Origin: Triangularia verruculosa
Taxonomy: Eukaryota; Ascomycota; Sordariomycetes; Sordariales; Podosporaceae
DNA: 52,728 nucleotides
Direction of reading: 5' to 3'
NCBI GenBank assembly: GCA_033296885.1
Contig: MU864048.1
Coordinates: forward strand, 1 to 52,728
Shown one piece after another: positions 43,777-52,728 of the stretch. The first letter of the stretch is position 1, and the number at the start of each line of letters is the position of its first letter. A program made the translations under genes and the position numbers. The notes under the pieces are model-generated. The model had not been told where the DNA came from and searched no databases. It saw nothing but the letters and a program-made list of their open reading frames with translations.

Positions 43777-44670
43777 CTATAATCTTTTCCTTCCATTAGG
43801 CCCAGGAGTCTGATCCCTTCTCTCCCTCATCCTAGGCCGCCTCCTCATCGTTAAACTTCGCTTTATCCTCCTCATCGTCTCTTTTATCCTCTCCCTCTTA
43901 CCAATCTTTGGCGTATTCGTAGTTTCTCCATTCTGCCCACTATCATACAGTTGCTCTTCTTCTTGTTCTGGCCCTTCAACGGCAGTCTCGTTTTGTATCC
44001 CGTCGTCCTGTGGTCGCGGGACCCCATTTTCATTCTGTCCCCCGTGTTCTGGCCCGGAGCCAGAGGCAAAAAGCTCTTGCAGGTACGGCCCAATGAGCTC
44101 CTGACCTACCCTCAGCTTAACCCACCTCTTGCTCTCAACTCCATCACTTCCCACCACCGTCTCCTCGACGGGGCCGGGGAGCCGGCATGGAGACGTACGC
44201 TTATAATCGCCCATCCATGCGTCCAGCAACGTCCTGACATCTCCGATTTGTCGAGGAGGTAGCGTTTTAGGCGGCGGCTTCAGGACGTATTCTTTGTCTA
44301 TGGGGGCGGAGACGGTGGGGAGGAAGAAAGCGTCAATCTCTTCGATGGTTGAGCCTAGGGCTTTGACGAAGGGGTGGGGAGGGAGGTGCGAGCTCAGGAA
44401 AACCGGGATCTGCTGTTCTTGTGCGTTTGTTTGCGTTTGTGTTTGGCCTCTGGGATAGTGTCCTGCTGGTGGTTCTCCAGCGCCTGCAGACGGTCTTTTG
44501 ATCCCTCGCGGCAGAGCAATAGTATCAGCAGCCGGAGGCGATAGGTATCCAAACGCGGCCAGGGAAACGTTGTAAATTTGGGCTGGGGGCGTTCGTGGTC
44601 GGTGGTGGAGGGATGTGGACATCGCAGCGGTAAGGGATTTTATGTCTGTGGGCTGTGATGGTTCGGCCAT
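43777..44670 (-). CDS. Orphan protein, unknown function
   Basis: A single exon of 297 aa from the ATG at 44670; the frame is open 29 codons further without an ATG. The N-terminal ~120 residues are Pro/Thr/Gln-rich. A better structured middle (~100-210) has HPFVKALGSTIEEIDAFFLP, KEYVLKPPPKTLPPRQIGDV, TLLDAWMGDYKRTSP and RWVKLRVGQELIGPYLQELF. The C-terminus is acidic, then very basic (KRERIKETMRRIKRSLTMRR), a likely nuclear or nucleic-acid-contacting tail. No signal peptide or membrane helix. I recognise no family. The even codon use and conserved-looking middle support coding. Confidence 0.7.
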   Translation of the reverse strand: MAEPSQPTDIKSLTAAMSTSLHHRPRTPPAQIYNVSLAAFGYLSPPAADTIALPRGIKRPSAGAGEPPAGHYPRGQTQTQTNAQEQQIPVFLSSHLPPHPFVKALGSTIEEIDAFFLPTVSAPIDKEYVLKPPPKTLPPRQIGDVRTLLDAWMGDYKRTSPCRLPGPVEETVVGSDGVESKRWVKLRVGQELIGPYLQELFASGSGPEHGGQNENGVPRPQDDGIQNETAVEGPEQEEEQLYDSGQNGETTNTPKIGKRERIKETMRRIKRSLTMRRRPRMRERRDQTPGPNGRKRL

Positions 44671-45524
44671 GGTCGAGGATGAACGGTCGTAGTGGTTGCT
44701 CCGGTCGTGGTTTCCGCTTCGTGACGGTTGAGCTGTTGAAATACTTGTCCTCGACAACGGATGAATCTGGTTTTGGTAGGGTACATCTCTAAACTTTTGG
44801 CTTTAGGGTTATTTTGTCGTCAAATTCGACTTTTGTGCTTTGGGAGGCGTTGTGGAAAGTTTGGGCGTCGAGTTGGATGGTTTCGTTGGCTTTGTCTGGC
44901 GTTGAGGCGTTGTTTCGTGACCAACCTCCTCCCCACGACCGTTAATGGTTCTGAATTATACTTTGAGGCTGACCGTTTATGCCCCGCTGAAGAACCTTTT
45001 TAATTGTTATTTAGAGCAGACCATCAAACCCTCACGAGAAGGCCAGCATGTCTTCACACAAAGCTACGCATCGCCTCCAAAAAACATCAAAATACACACT
45101 TCATCGTCACTATTGCCGTACATATACTATAATCTTGATAAAAACATCAACATAAATACTACCTAAGACTATTTTCACTGATAGATGGAGGTTTCTTCAT
45201 CACTCTATATTCCTGTCCACTGACCGTAGAAGAGCCTGACCCTAAAATACATTCATCTCCGATATTATTCCCAAACCCCTTTTGGTTACTCATCCCAAAA
45301 ATTTCCTCCATGTTCCTTCTACCGTAACATCAAAGCTTGGACAATGCTGACGCCAGCTGTAACAGCCTGGAATTCGGATCGAATCTTCGAACCTCGTCGT
45401 GGAAAAATTGTAGTTGGCTTGTGAATAATAAATTGTGAGAATTGTTACAGCAGCCTTTCTATGAACCAGTTGAAGCGCCGGGCCGAGCAGTGCTCTCAGC
45501 ACAATCGCTGCTGAGATCTCCTTC
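44671..45524. other. Spacer between two orphan genes
   Basis: About 850 bp, AT-rich in the centre (45000-45300). Contains the promoter of the orphan at 43777-44670 and the 3' flank of the next gene. No gene seen. Confidence 0.5.
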
Positions 45525-47118
45525 TCATGCATGGGACCAGTGTTTTGCCAGCCATCGCTCTTCCGGTACCTTGGGCGTGACCTCTACCAGGTCCAACATC
45601 GCCCACAGTTTTCTCTTGCCCATCGTGAGATCGCCAATTGGTAAAAATCGCTCGATTTTTTCGCGATCGGTATGTGTCTATAGCGCTATTCTCGGCGAAT
45701 ATTGTGAGGTTGTACACTTACAATCAATGACAGTAATGGGGATGATAAGTTGTGGTAAAGATGAGATTGTTGTTGTAAGAATGGCGGAGACTGATACATC
45801 AGCGCTCGGGACTGAAGCTCGGGCTGACCGGGTAGCTAGGGCTACGCGGCTCTGGGGTTTGACTGCGCAGGTCGATGATGGTTCTAAAGGGGATCGGATC
45901 ATCCTGCCAATCGATTCCAGTGACTCGGTAATCTGTGCCTGCAAGTCTCGCATAGTTCTCTCTGAGGAGAGGCTTGAATATGTCGGAGTAGATCTCGTCA
46001 ACTGCTTCTGTCCCGAGGGTAGTCGGGAGTGGAAGGGCGGTCGCGGGGACTGGCTGAACGAGAGCTGTCAGTGCCCTCGCTTTCGATTACCAGACGGACC
46101 CGGGGTGCCAGAACTGTTCACGGCTGTGGTGTCGCTCCAGTCCTCCAAGTCTTCTATATCGATACCGACGATATATTCCATCCATCTTTCGGTAAGATCA
46201 TCGCCATTACTGATACTGTCTCCTGTCAGTTGACTGGGTTCTGGGCAAGAAATCAATAATAAAGAAAAGAGAGGGAACGAACCTGTCCAACGGCGAAAAC
46301 GATAGCAAAGCGGCGATTTGATCCTCGTCCTCAGCAACACTTTGAGCGTTTTCGGTCCTTGTGTGTGAGGGTGGCGTTTTGTTCAGCTTTCTTCGCTTTC
46401 TGGGTTGCAGCACTTCTTCCTCACTCTCGTTGCTGATGCCCTCTAGGCCTCGAGATGATATGGTCGTGTGTCTAGTTCTGGGGCCACGACGTGGAAAGGG
46501 CGTGGCAGCAAATCGGCGCCTCCTTCGTCCATGGTGGTCAGGAGTCTGGTTGGAGAAAGTAACGTGGTTTGAGGTTGTACTTTCATCAAGGGCATCCCAA
46601 GCGCGATACCGAAAAGCATAGGGTTCGTCGGGAGTTTGGTTGGAGGAAGTGGCGTGGCTTGAGGCTGTAGCTTCATCAAGGGCATCCCACGAGCGGTACC
46701 GAAAAGCATAGGGCTCGTTGGGAGTTTGGTTGGAGGAAGTGACGTGGCTTGAGGCTGTAACTTCATCAAGGGCATCCCACGAGCGGTACCGAAAAGCATA
46801 GGGCTCGTAAGTCACTGCGGGTGTGGGAGTTGTATTCTCGGCTCTCCACGAGCCAGCCCAAGAGGGATATGTAGCGGGAGCGGCGACGTGTTCCGCTGCG
46901 ACGACTTTGTTAGATAACTGATATCGCAATTTTGGGCTCTCTGGCTTACTGGATGGTGAAACTTCGGCGTCGTCATCAAACTCGATTGATGGAATAGGGA
47001 CGTCTGGGTCGAGAAACAGGATTGAAGTTGACTGCGTCAGATTGGACAGCCTGCGATTGGAAGGTGTATCGCGGTAGAAATTGGTGTGGTTGGTTGGGGA
47101 AGCAGGAGAGAATACCAT
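45525..47118 (-). CDS. Five-exon orphan protein with a 30-residue triplication
   Basis: My model: exons 47118-46283, 46215-46122, 46053-45829, 45790-45722 and 45677-45525, giving 458 aa with all phases consistent. Introns are 67, 68, 38 and 44 nt; the 38-nt one is unusually short and is the weakest part. Exons 1 and 2 are firmer than the rest. Residues 105-194 are three tandem copies of a 30-residue unit beginning EPYAFRYRSWDALDE. A basic stretch (QPRKRRKLNK) suggests nuclear location. Exon 2 has LTERWMEYIVGIDIEDLEDW; exon 3 encodes EAVDEIYSDIFKPLLREN and DWQDDPIPFRTIID; exon 5 ends with RFLPIGDLTMGKRKLWAMLD and ERWLAKHWSHA. No family is recognised. A plus-strand frame of 263 codons overlaps the 3' half antisense and I reject it. 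Read naively, the first exon would run into intron 1 and stop at 46207. Confidence 0.55.
46537..46806 (-). repeat. In-frame 90-bp coding repeat, three copies
   Basis: Copies lie at 46806-46717, 46716-46627 and 46626-46537, each 90 bp and encoding 30 residues starting EPYAF. The first two are nearly identical at DNA level; the third has more changes (R-S-W to R-A-W and others), so it is probably older. Unit length is a multiple of three, which keeps the frame whatever the copy number. Confidence 0.92.
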
Positions 47119-47752
47119 GGTGATTATGGTCTTTAACTTAGACGGCTGTTCGATCAGTCTTTGTTGTTGTTGCGGACAAAAGTATGGAAAGGCTGGTCGG
47201 TAAAAGAGCTGATGGAAAGGGAAAAGGTGAAAGCGGAAAAGTAGGTGTAGAAAAGACTTCAAGATTTGGGTAGTGGTTAATGGGACTGGGTGGTGGGCAA
47301 CGCCATCAGAGAAAAATAGCCAGAGCTAAGTTTATGAGGCAAAAGCCGGTGCAAGAAGCCACGTGGGAGAAATCTCCATCCACGGAGAGGGAGAAATGCT
47401 TCACAAACCGGCTATCTTCTGACCGACGCTAGCAGTATAAGGTGACAGCCAGTACCATGGAGCCATTTGCCCGTAAAAGCACCTAAATTGGTCCGTGGAA
47501 AGGGGTGGCTTTCACATCGAGCTGAGGTTCATTAAGTATTCGACGTCTATACATACCGGAAAACTCCTTTTTTTAACCTTCACCATACCACCAGTAAGCT
47601 GTGATATCCATATTGACAATCCCATACAACTCCCTTCTCCTCCTCCTCCTCCTACAGATCTGACTAGCAAACACCGCAAGAAGTGTGGACAAAGTAGGTT
47701 TCTGTGGCGTTAGGGCAAAGCGATATCCTCATTGTCGGGGCTTTCACCGAAG
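47119..47752. other. Spacer between orphan genes
   Basis: About 630 bp, presumably promoter of the five-exon orphan. No gene seen. Confidence 0.5.
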
Positions 47753-48274
47753 CTAAGGCTTTACAGTCCGGAGAAGTTCCAGTTCCACAACCTCGTACTC
47801 CTCGTCGTTCTCTGGTAATGGACTGGGGCTGGGGCCTTTACTGCGTGAGAAGGGCCTGTCGGTGGTTCCAAACTCCTTTTCAAGTCCAGGAACTGAACCT
47901 AACCCAGAGACAACAGTAATATGGGCCCAGCTATCAATCACTGATGGATCGATCCCAATGACCAGCTCCTCTGTTGCTGGCTCGGTAGCTCCGGGGGAGG
48001 TGTTCTCGGCGTCGAAGTCAGATTCTTGCTCGACAATACGTGGTCTTTTGGCTGCGCAGAAGTCCACATTACTCTCCCCATCATTGCCGCCAGAGTTTTT
48101 GGTTTCGGTTCCTTCGGGGTAGGGTATCAGAATGACCCGTTTCCTCTTTCGCCCATGGTCGACCACCTGAGTGGAGGGCGCGAAGTCCTCCAGCTCAACT
48201 GAGGTGGGTGGTATGTCGTATCTACTGGCGTGGAATTGCGCGGCTGCTGGCGCGGGAAGTGTCAAAAGACTCAT
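47753..48274 (-). CDS. Small orphan protein, probably nuclear
   Basis: A single exon of 173 aa with an ATG at 48274. It carries a GRKRKRV basic stretch at ~42, a second one (AKRPRI), and an acidic C-terminal half with ATEELVIGIDPSVIDSWAHI and NDEEYEVVELELL. The EELVIGID....W part resembles TERWMEYIVGIDIEDLEDW of the neighbouring orphan. Base use looks coding but there is no recognisable domain. Introns or further exons downstream cannot be excluded. Confidence 0.55.
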   Translation of the reverse strand: MSLLTLPAPAAAQFHASRYDIPPTSVELEDFAPSTQVVDHGRKRKRVILIPYPEGTETKNSGGNDGESNVDFCAAKRPRIVEQESDFDAENTSPGATEPATEELVIGIDPSVIDSWAHITVVSGLGSVPGLEKEFGTTDRPFSRSKGPSPSPLPENDEEYEVVELELLRTVKP

Positions 48275-48760
48275 GGTGGCCGTATTGAGACGGAAGGCTC
48301 GACCGTCGAATAACGGAGGTTGGAAGAAAAGCAGTTCAGACCATCTGGTTTAAGAGAAAGAGCCACCAGGACGAATACCTTGACAGCAGTGCGTGACTGA
48401 GTATATGAACAATATCATTGGGGTCACCAACGTCAACAGTCATAACCCAGGCAGAGGCAGGAGCCATCATAGAAAGGATTGAAATGATACCGCGAAACCA
48501 ACAAACAAGGCTTGGAATAAATCAAACACTCTGCAATTAAAGAGGCAAGAGCGTGCCGGAAGATTTAATTTCACTTTCAAGTACACCCACCAAACTCTAT
48601 CCCTGGTAAGAAAATTAAACGCTATCCCGAGTCAGCACCGTGGGCCCACGTCTATTATATCAACAAAACCATGATAAATTCAGCTCAAACCCCAGCCAAG
48701 AAACCCGAGCAAGCCCCGAAACCCAATACTGGAAGGTCCTGAGACCCAAATCCCTCTCCT
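48275..48760. other. Spacer upstream of the 173-aa orphan
   Basis: About 490 bp with no supported gene. It likely contains the promoter of the upstream orphan (minus strand). Confidence 0.45.
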
Positions 48761-49539
48761 CTATGCTTCGAGGAGCAGATACGAGATCTCACTGTCGACG
48801 AGCTGGACACAGTGGACAGTCACGATGACATCGACGCCAACCACGAACGAGCTGGTTATGCAGATCCTGGCCAAACACATATACACTGAACTACCTGCCT
48901 GGTTCATGAGCCAGAAGTTCAAGGTCATTCTTGGGGATCCAGCCACTACCGCCGAGCTAAACCTGTCAAGATAGCCAGTGACAAAGAGCTCATCGTACTC
49001 CGAGCTCTCCTCCTTCTCCAGCGTTTCCGAACGAGCAGGGGCAAGCCGAAGCGGCGAAAAAGCCTCCCGCCAGCGCGCAAAGTCCTCGGGGCCGACCCAG
49101 AACTCATTCTCATCGTCTGGGAGCGGCCCGTCGTACTTCGTCTGCTCGCTGGCGGGCGGCGAGAAAGCCACGCGCGCAGGCGGGAGAGATCTCTCACCGC
49201 GTTAGGAAGCTGCCGTCGCGGGCGGGGTATACTCGCGCCCGGACAATCGTCTTGCATCCAACCATCTCGGGAAAAGTGGCCAACATCCAGAGTGGCCCCT
49301 TGCCGTGTATCGTGTCGAGCACAGCGAAGAAGTCCTCGTCGTCTGGCCTGAGATCGACGAGAAGGCGGTTAAAGCAGGTGTCGATGAGATGACGAGTGAG
49401 GGTTTGAAGGGTAGAAGCGATCAAATGCAATTGCAGTACGGCTTGAGAAAGGTGCAGAAGTCGAACTCTCGCCGGCAAAATGAAGAGTGTTGCAGAAGTC
49501 AGTTGAGTGGAAAACGAGTAGTTGGTGGTGGAAAGGCAT
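48761..49539 (-). CDS. Tentative three-exon orphan protein
   Basis: Model: exons 49539-49440, 49342-49198 and 49148-48761, in phase, 210 aa. The second junction (intron 49197-49149, 49 nt, GTGAGA donor) joins DEDFFAVLDTIHGKGPLWML...SFLTR to EQTKYDGPLPDDENEFWVGP and is convincing. The first exon and its 97-nt intron are weak. A further intron may occur near the end, after FWLMNQA. The acidic segment DENEFWVGPEDFARWREAF has a VG..D....W layout like the two neighbouring orphans. No known family. Confidence 0.4.
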
Positions 49540-49823
49540 TTAAGACTGTCAAAGTGGGGCGGCACTCGTCGACGTTGGCATTGCCAGTACTATTGTTGAA
49601 GGCTATATAATAGGAAGAGGGTGAGCTGAATAGGAGCAAGCCATTCAAGACAGGCAGCTACCTAGGCATGAGAGCTCTGCCGAGCTTTGACTCACGACGT
49701 TGCCCCAAGCTTTGGTCACGATGTTGCTCCACGACCTTGCTCCCACCATCAACTCGCACATTGCTCACACAGTGGTCCAAGTTTCAGCAAGCAAGATGAT
49801 GAAGAAAAAAAAAGAAATGACCA

Positions 49824-51512
49824 TTAGTCCGAACCGCCATTATATTGTCTACCAACGCTCTTCTTGCGCTGCTGTTGCTGTGTGTGATAGTCTATGCCGG
49901 TGCCTTTGCCCTTCCCGTCTCTAACAACTCCCTTACCCTTGCCGATGAACTTCTCCTCGCCCTCTGTCTCCCCACCAGACGTGGTCCTTTCCCGTGACTT
50001 CTCGCGACGCAGAGCAACGGCCTCCTCCTCGGCTCTCTTCCTGTGAGCGCGCTTCCGGGCATTCCGCGAGAGACTCTCTTCCCCCTTCTTGTTGCTGCCG
50101 CCAGCAAGGGCAGAAGTCATGTCTGGCGGATTAAGCGCACCGCTCATCTCGTACCTTTCCGGTTTAGGATGCCTGTAATGTCTTTCGAATCTCTGGAACT
50201 TTCTCTGGGTAGACAGAGGAATTGGCTTGTTGGTGTGGCGGACCAAGTCATCGTATCCCAAAGGATCCCCCAGCATTTCGTGGCGACGGCGCTCAAAGTA
50301 CTCCATCTTCTGTACAAGCTTGTCTGGTCCCTCATAGGTGTTCTTGGTGTATTTGGCCCTCTTGGGGACGGAGTCGGTTTCCCCGTCATCGTCATCATCA
50401 TCAACAACAAACTTGCGCTTGCCCTTGTCCAGCTTCTTCTGCTTGGGTATCTCCTGGTGATGATTGCCATTGGCGAGGGCTGGGGTTATGACCGGAGGGG
50501 CAGGCTTGGAAGAAGGGACCTTGAGAATAATCATTTGCTTGGATTTGGCAACAGCGCTGGTCATGGGTGGTGGTGGGCTGGCCCTAGCCCCTGACTTGAG
50601 AGGCGGCTCATCGGTGGCGGCGCCTGGTGAAGAGGGGGGCGGCGAGGGGGGCGGCGAGGGGGAGCGCGCGGGGGTGGTTGTGCCCTTCTGCTTGACAACG
50701 ATTTTGATGGGTTTCGCAACCTTCTTTGGCTGAGGTTCGGAATCATCTTCGGTCTCCTCATGCTTCCTCTTGGCCGAGCTGGCGGTTGCATCGGCAGTGG
50801 TAGTGACGTCTGTCTGATTGACTTGAGTGCTGACTTTGCCATGCTCGAGCTGCTCAAGTTTCTCATGGTAACTCTTCTGAGAGGACCCAGCGCTAGACAC
50901 AGAGGTAACAGATTCCGATTGTTGGCGGCTGCTGCTGCTGTCCGAAGGCGAGGTGCTCCTGGACGAACTGGCGCTGCTGGGAGTGGTGGGGTTGACCGTC
51001 TCTTGATCCGACAAAGGCCCATCGGCCGCAAGAAGACTCAGATGATTGAGGGAACTCATTTTCCTGACAGAGATTCGACGATGACTGCGCTTCCACTGTT
51101 CTCTCTTCAGAAGATACGAGTAGGTCGCACGTTCGTGATGGCGTACTCTCCTGTACAGTAGCTTGGCGGTGGCAGAAGACAAGGTTTGGCGCACAAGTAA
51201 AGAACGGGCTCTCTCGAGGCCACTCTTGTGAACAGCTAAAGAAGACAGGGATGATAAAAGGGGAAGAAGTGCTTTTGCAGATGTGTTGATGAGAGCGTCG
51301 GAACGAGAGGACTCGTGGCGGTGACGCTTTGCTGCTCGTTTCGACTTGTTGCAGGAAATGGTTCTGCGGGTAGGATGGTTGTGGGAAATGGATGGAGGTC
51401 GTGGGGCGGGTCTGGCATCAACAAGACCCGTCAACGAAGGTGAGCGGTTGACAATGGCAGTGCCATTGGCAACAAGTTTATTGTTGAGAGAGCGCCTATT
51501 GTGATGCGCCAT
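49824..51512 (-). CDS. Large disordered basic protein, unknown function
   Basis: A single exon of 562 aa from the ATG at 51512 (MAHHNRRSLNN); the frame is open further upstream but that part looks like leader sequence. Residues ~50-160 are basic and helical, with INTSAKALLPLLSSLSSL and YRRVRHHERATYSYLLKREQ, the only structured-looking region. A long Ser/Pro/Thr/Lys-rich segment follows, with motifs such as KPIKIVVKQKG and RSPSPPPSPPPSSP, a D-run (FVVDDDDDDGE) and a basic stretch PKRAKY. A second conserved-looking block (~425-480) contains YEGPDKLVQKMEYFERRRHE, GYDDLVRHTNKPIPLSTQRK and FERHYRHPKPERYE, then RNARKRAHRKRAEEEA. It is probably nuclear. I do not recognise the family. Confidence 0.65.
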   Translation of the reverse strand: MAHHNRRSLNNKLVANGTAIVNRSPSLTGLVDARPAPRPPSISHNHPTRRTISCNKSKRAAKRHRHESSRSDALINTSAKALLPLLSSLSSLAVHKSGLERARSLLVRQTLSSATAKLLYRRVRHHERATYSYLLKREQWKRSHRRISVRKMSSLNHLSLLAADGPLSDQETVNPTTPSSASSSRSTSPSDSSSSRQQSESVTSVSSAGSSQKSYHEKLEQLEHGKVSTQVNQTDVTTTADATASSAKRKHEETEDDSEPQPKKVAKPIKIVVKQKGTTTPARSPSPPPSPPPSSPGAATDEPPLKSGARASPPPPMTSAVAKSKQMIILKVPSSKPAPPVITPALANGNHHQEIPKQKKLDKGKRKFVVDDDDDDGETDSVPKRAKYTKNTYEGPDKLVQKMEYFERRRHEMLGDPLGYDDLVRHTNKPIPLSTQRKFQRFERHYRHPKPERYEMSGALNPPDMTSALAGGSNKKGEESLSRNARKRAHRKRAEEEAVALRREKSRERTTSGGETEGEEKFIGKGKGVVRDGKGKGTGIDYHTQQQQRKKSVGRQYNGGSD

Positions 51513-52080
51513 TGTAGAGTTTTCACAATAGCTTTGGCCACGCAGCCACTGCAGAAAGAGGGGGAAGAAGGGCAAGTAGGTAGGCAGGTACTTTATCACC
51601 TTGATTGAGACACCATCTAGTGAATCATGGTAGACGGCAAGCACACATGTCAAAAAGTGTCATTTTCAATCAGCGATGTTTGCACCCTCAGCACACCGAG
51701 CAGCCGCCTCAGGTTTTTTTTCTGGTGTTTTTTGCGCTGACGTCGTCCGTGCACCGTTCATGCTCTCTTCCCCAGTCTTTCTGTCACACCCCTGCAGCTT
51801 TCTCTTTTGGGTAAATGGTCAGTGCGCACAAAACAGAGTTCACTCAGCTGTCCAATATTCACTTCACTCCAACCTTCATACATATTCACTTTGCTCATGG
51901 CAGTATCGTGGCTTGGTGTCCCAAGCCCGAGCCCTCAGCTGTTCAAGCAAACAAACAGGCTTGTTTAATGCCTGATTTTCGAAAATGCTGTTTTCAATTG
52001 GACTCTTGTGAAGTCAAATTCTTCTTGCCCCTGAGAATATCGGCGTTGAACTGAGGTCAACCTGGCCGTTGTGGCACGAC
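51513..52080. other. Spacer between last gene and right RIP block
   Basis: About 570 bp. It should contain the promoter of the minus-strand gene ending at 49824. Composition becomes AT-rich toward the right boundary. No gene seen. Confidence 0.5.
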
Positions 52081-52630
52081 TGTAATGTACGTAGCGAAAA
52101 TAGTGGTATATAATATCCTAAGTAAACGTCTTATATTTTTCAATAATCTTACTAAAGTTCCTTAACTACTTCCAACTACTATAATATTTCCTACATTATA
52201 TACTAATCTAGTATATACTCTACTCTATATTTTATAACCTACCGCTACCGAAAGATTTTAACGTCCTCGCTAAATATACTATACTATATTAATCCTTTTC
52301 TTCCTATTTTACTATACCTTATTAATAATACTATAATATTTAAAAAATAAAATAAATATAATACTATAATATACCCTTATACCGGCTTAAATATAATATT
52401 ATAACTTTTTACCTTTTATTTTTCCGACGTTAATTTACGGTTTTTATAATTTCTCCGTAAAAATCTTCCTATACTTTTCGTTAATAAAAAGTACTTTTAA
52501 AAATTTATTAATAATAATTTTTATATTTTTATATAATTTATTTATTTTATTTAATTAAATTTTAAAGTCGATAATTTTTAATTATAAACTTTCGATTTTT
52601 GTATTATAAATAATAACCGTTTTTTATAAC
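52081..52630 (-). mobile_element. RIP-degraded repeat relic (right block)
   Basis: About 550 bp with the same AT-saturated, TA-rich, stop-filled signature as the left block. Here the plus strand is pyrimidine-rich, so the purine-rich strand is the minus strand, opposite to the left block. No coding motif or terminal repeat survives. The strand given is the purine-rich one and is only an inference about element orientation. Confidence 0.7.
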
Positions 52631-52728
52631 TTACTGTTTGCTGCGTTGCCCTATAGGCCTGTAATACAGTGCCTACAGGGGAGCTACAGTGAACTATGCG
52701 CTGTAGCAGTGCGTAGCGGAAGCGGAAG
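52631..52728. repeat. CTACAG/CTGTAG repeat cluster at the window edge
   Basis: GC content recovers abruptly at ~52630. Short, related, mutually inverted units follow: CCTGTA (52658-52663), TACAGG (52674-52679), GCTACAG (52683-52689) and CTGTAGC (52701-52707). They could be sub-terminal repeats of a DNA transposon that was less mutated, but the element continues outside the window. Confidence 0.45.

Noticed and set aside
45442..46233. Plus-strand frame of 263 codons
   Set aside because: It is antisense to the better supported exons of the five-exon orphan, whose spliced minus-strand segments look more protein-like. It has no recognisable domain.
37923..49539. Minus-strand run as a biosynthetic or co-regulated cluster
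   Set aside because: Recognised members (CCCH protein, tubulin cofactor, hydratase) belong to unrelated processes, and no synthase, transporter or pathway regulator is among them.

Overview
The window is a stretch of filamentous ascomycete nuclear DNA, most likely from a Sordariomycete close to the Sordariales. Evidence: short GT-AG introns (mostly 45-70 nt) with CTAAC/CTGAC branch sites, single dispersed genes on both strands, a lone 5S rRNA gene of Neurospora type lying among protein genes, fungal gene families (Zn2Cys6 regulator, BEM46 hydrolase, CSN12, a DUF7514-like protein), and two AT-saturated blocks that look like repeats destroyed by repeat-induced point mutation (RIP). All assignments come from reading the sequence; no search was run.

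Layout. Positions 105-2100 and 52081-52630 are RIP-like repeat relics that bracket a gene island. From left to right the island holds: sds22 (-), a BEM46-type alpha/beta hydrolase (+), a BTB/POZ protein (+), a 2.2 kb gene-poor stretch, csn12 (-) divergent from ribosomal protein eL20 (+), a GNAT acetyltransferase (+), a large Arg/Asp/Glu-rich DUF7514-like protein (+), a small secreted cysteine-rich protein (-), a 5S rRNA gene (-), a 3.4 kb gene-poor stretch, a fungal orphan (+), a 3.8 kb gene desert with one doubtful small ORF, a Zn2Cys6 transcription factor (+), ATP synthase subunit e (-) divergent from dynein intermediate chain (+), then a run of minus-strand genes: CCCH zinc-finger protein, tubulin cofactor E, MaoC-type hydratase, and a block of unrecognised proteins (43.8-51.5 kb).

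Function. There is no operon and no obvious metabolic cluster. The recognised genes are mainly housekeeping: PP1 regulation, translation, mitochondrial ATP synthase, dynein and tubulin folding, and a hotdog-fold hydratase. The rapidly evolving part is the right end (43.8-51.5 kb), next to the right RIP block: low-complexity orphan genes, one with an in-frame 90-bp triplication, and several sharing a short acidic/VG...W-like motif.

Many genes here are split by introns, so several coding regions were rebuilt by hand from splice signals, phase and family expectation. Examples are sds22 (a GC-AG intron), eL20 (a 4-nt ATGG start exon), the secreted protein (a 6-nt first exon) and the five-exon orphan at 45525-47118. 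These models are the main thing to test with RNA data. I saw no tRNA gene, CRISPR array or convincing intact transposon.
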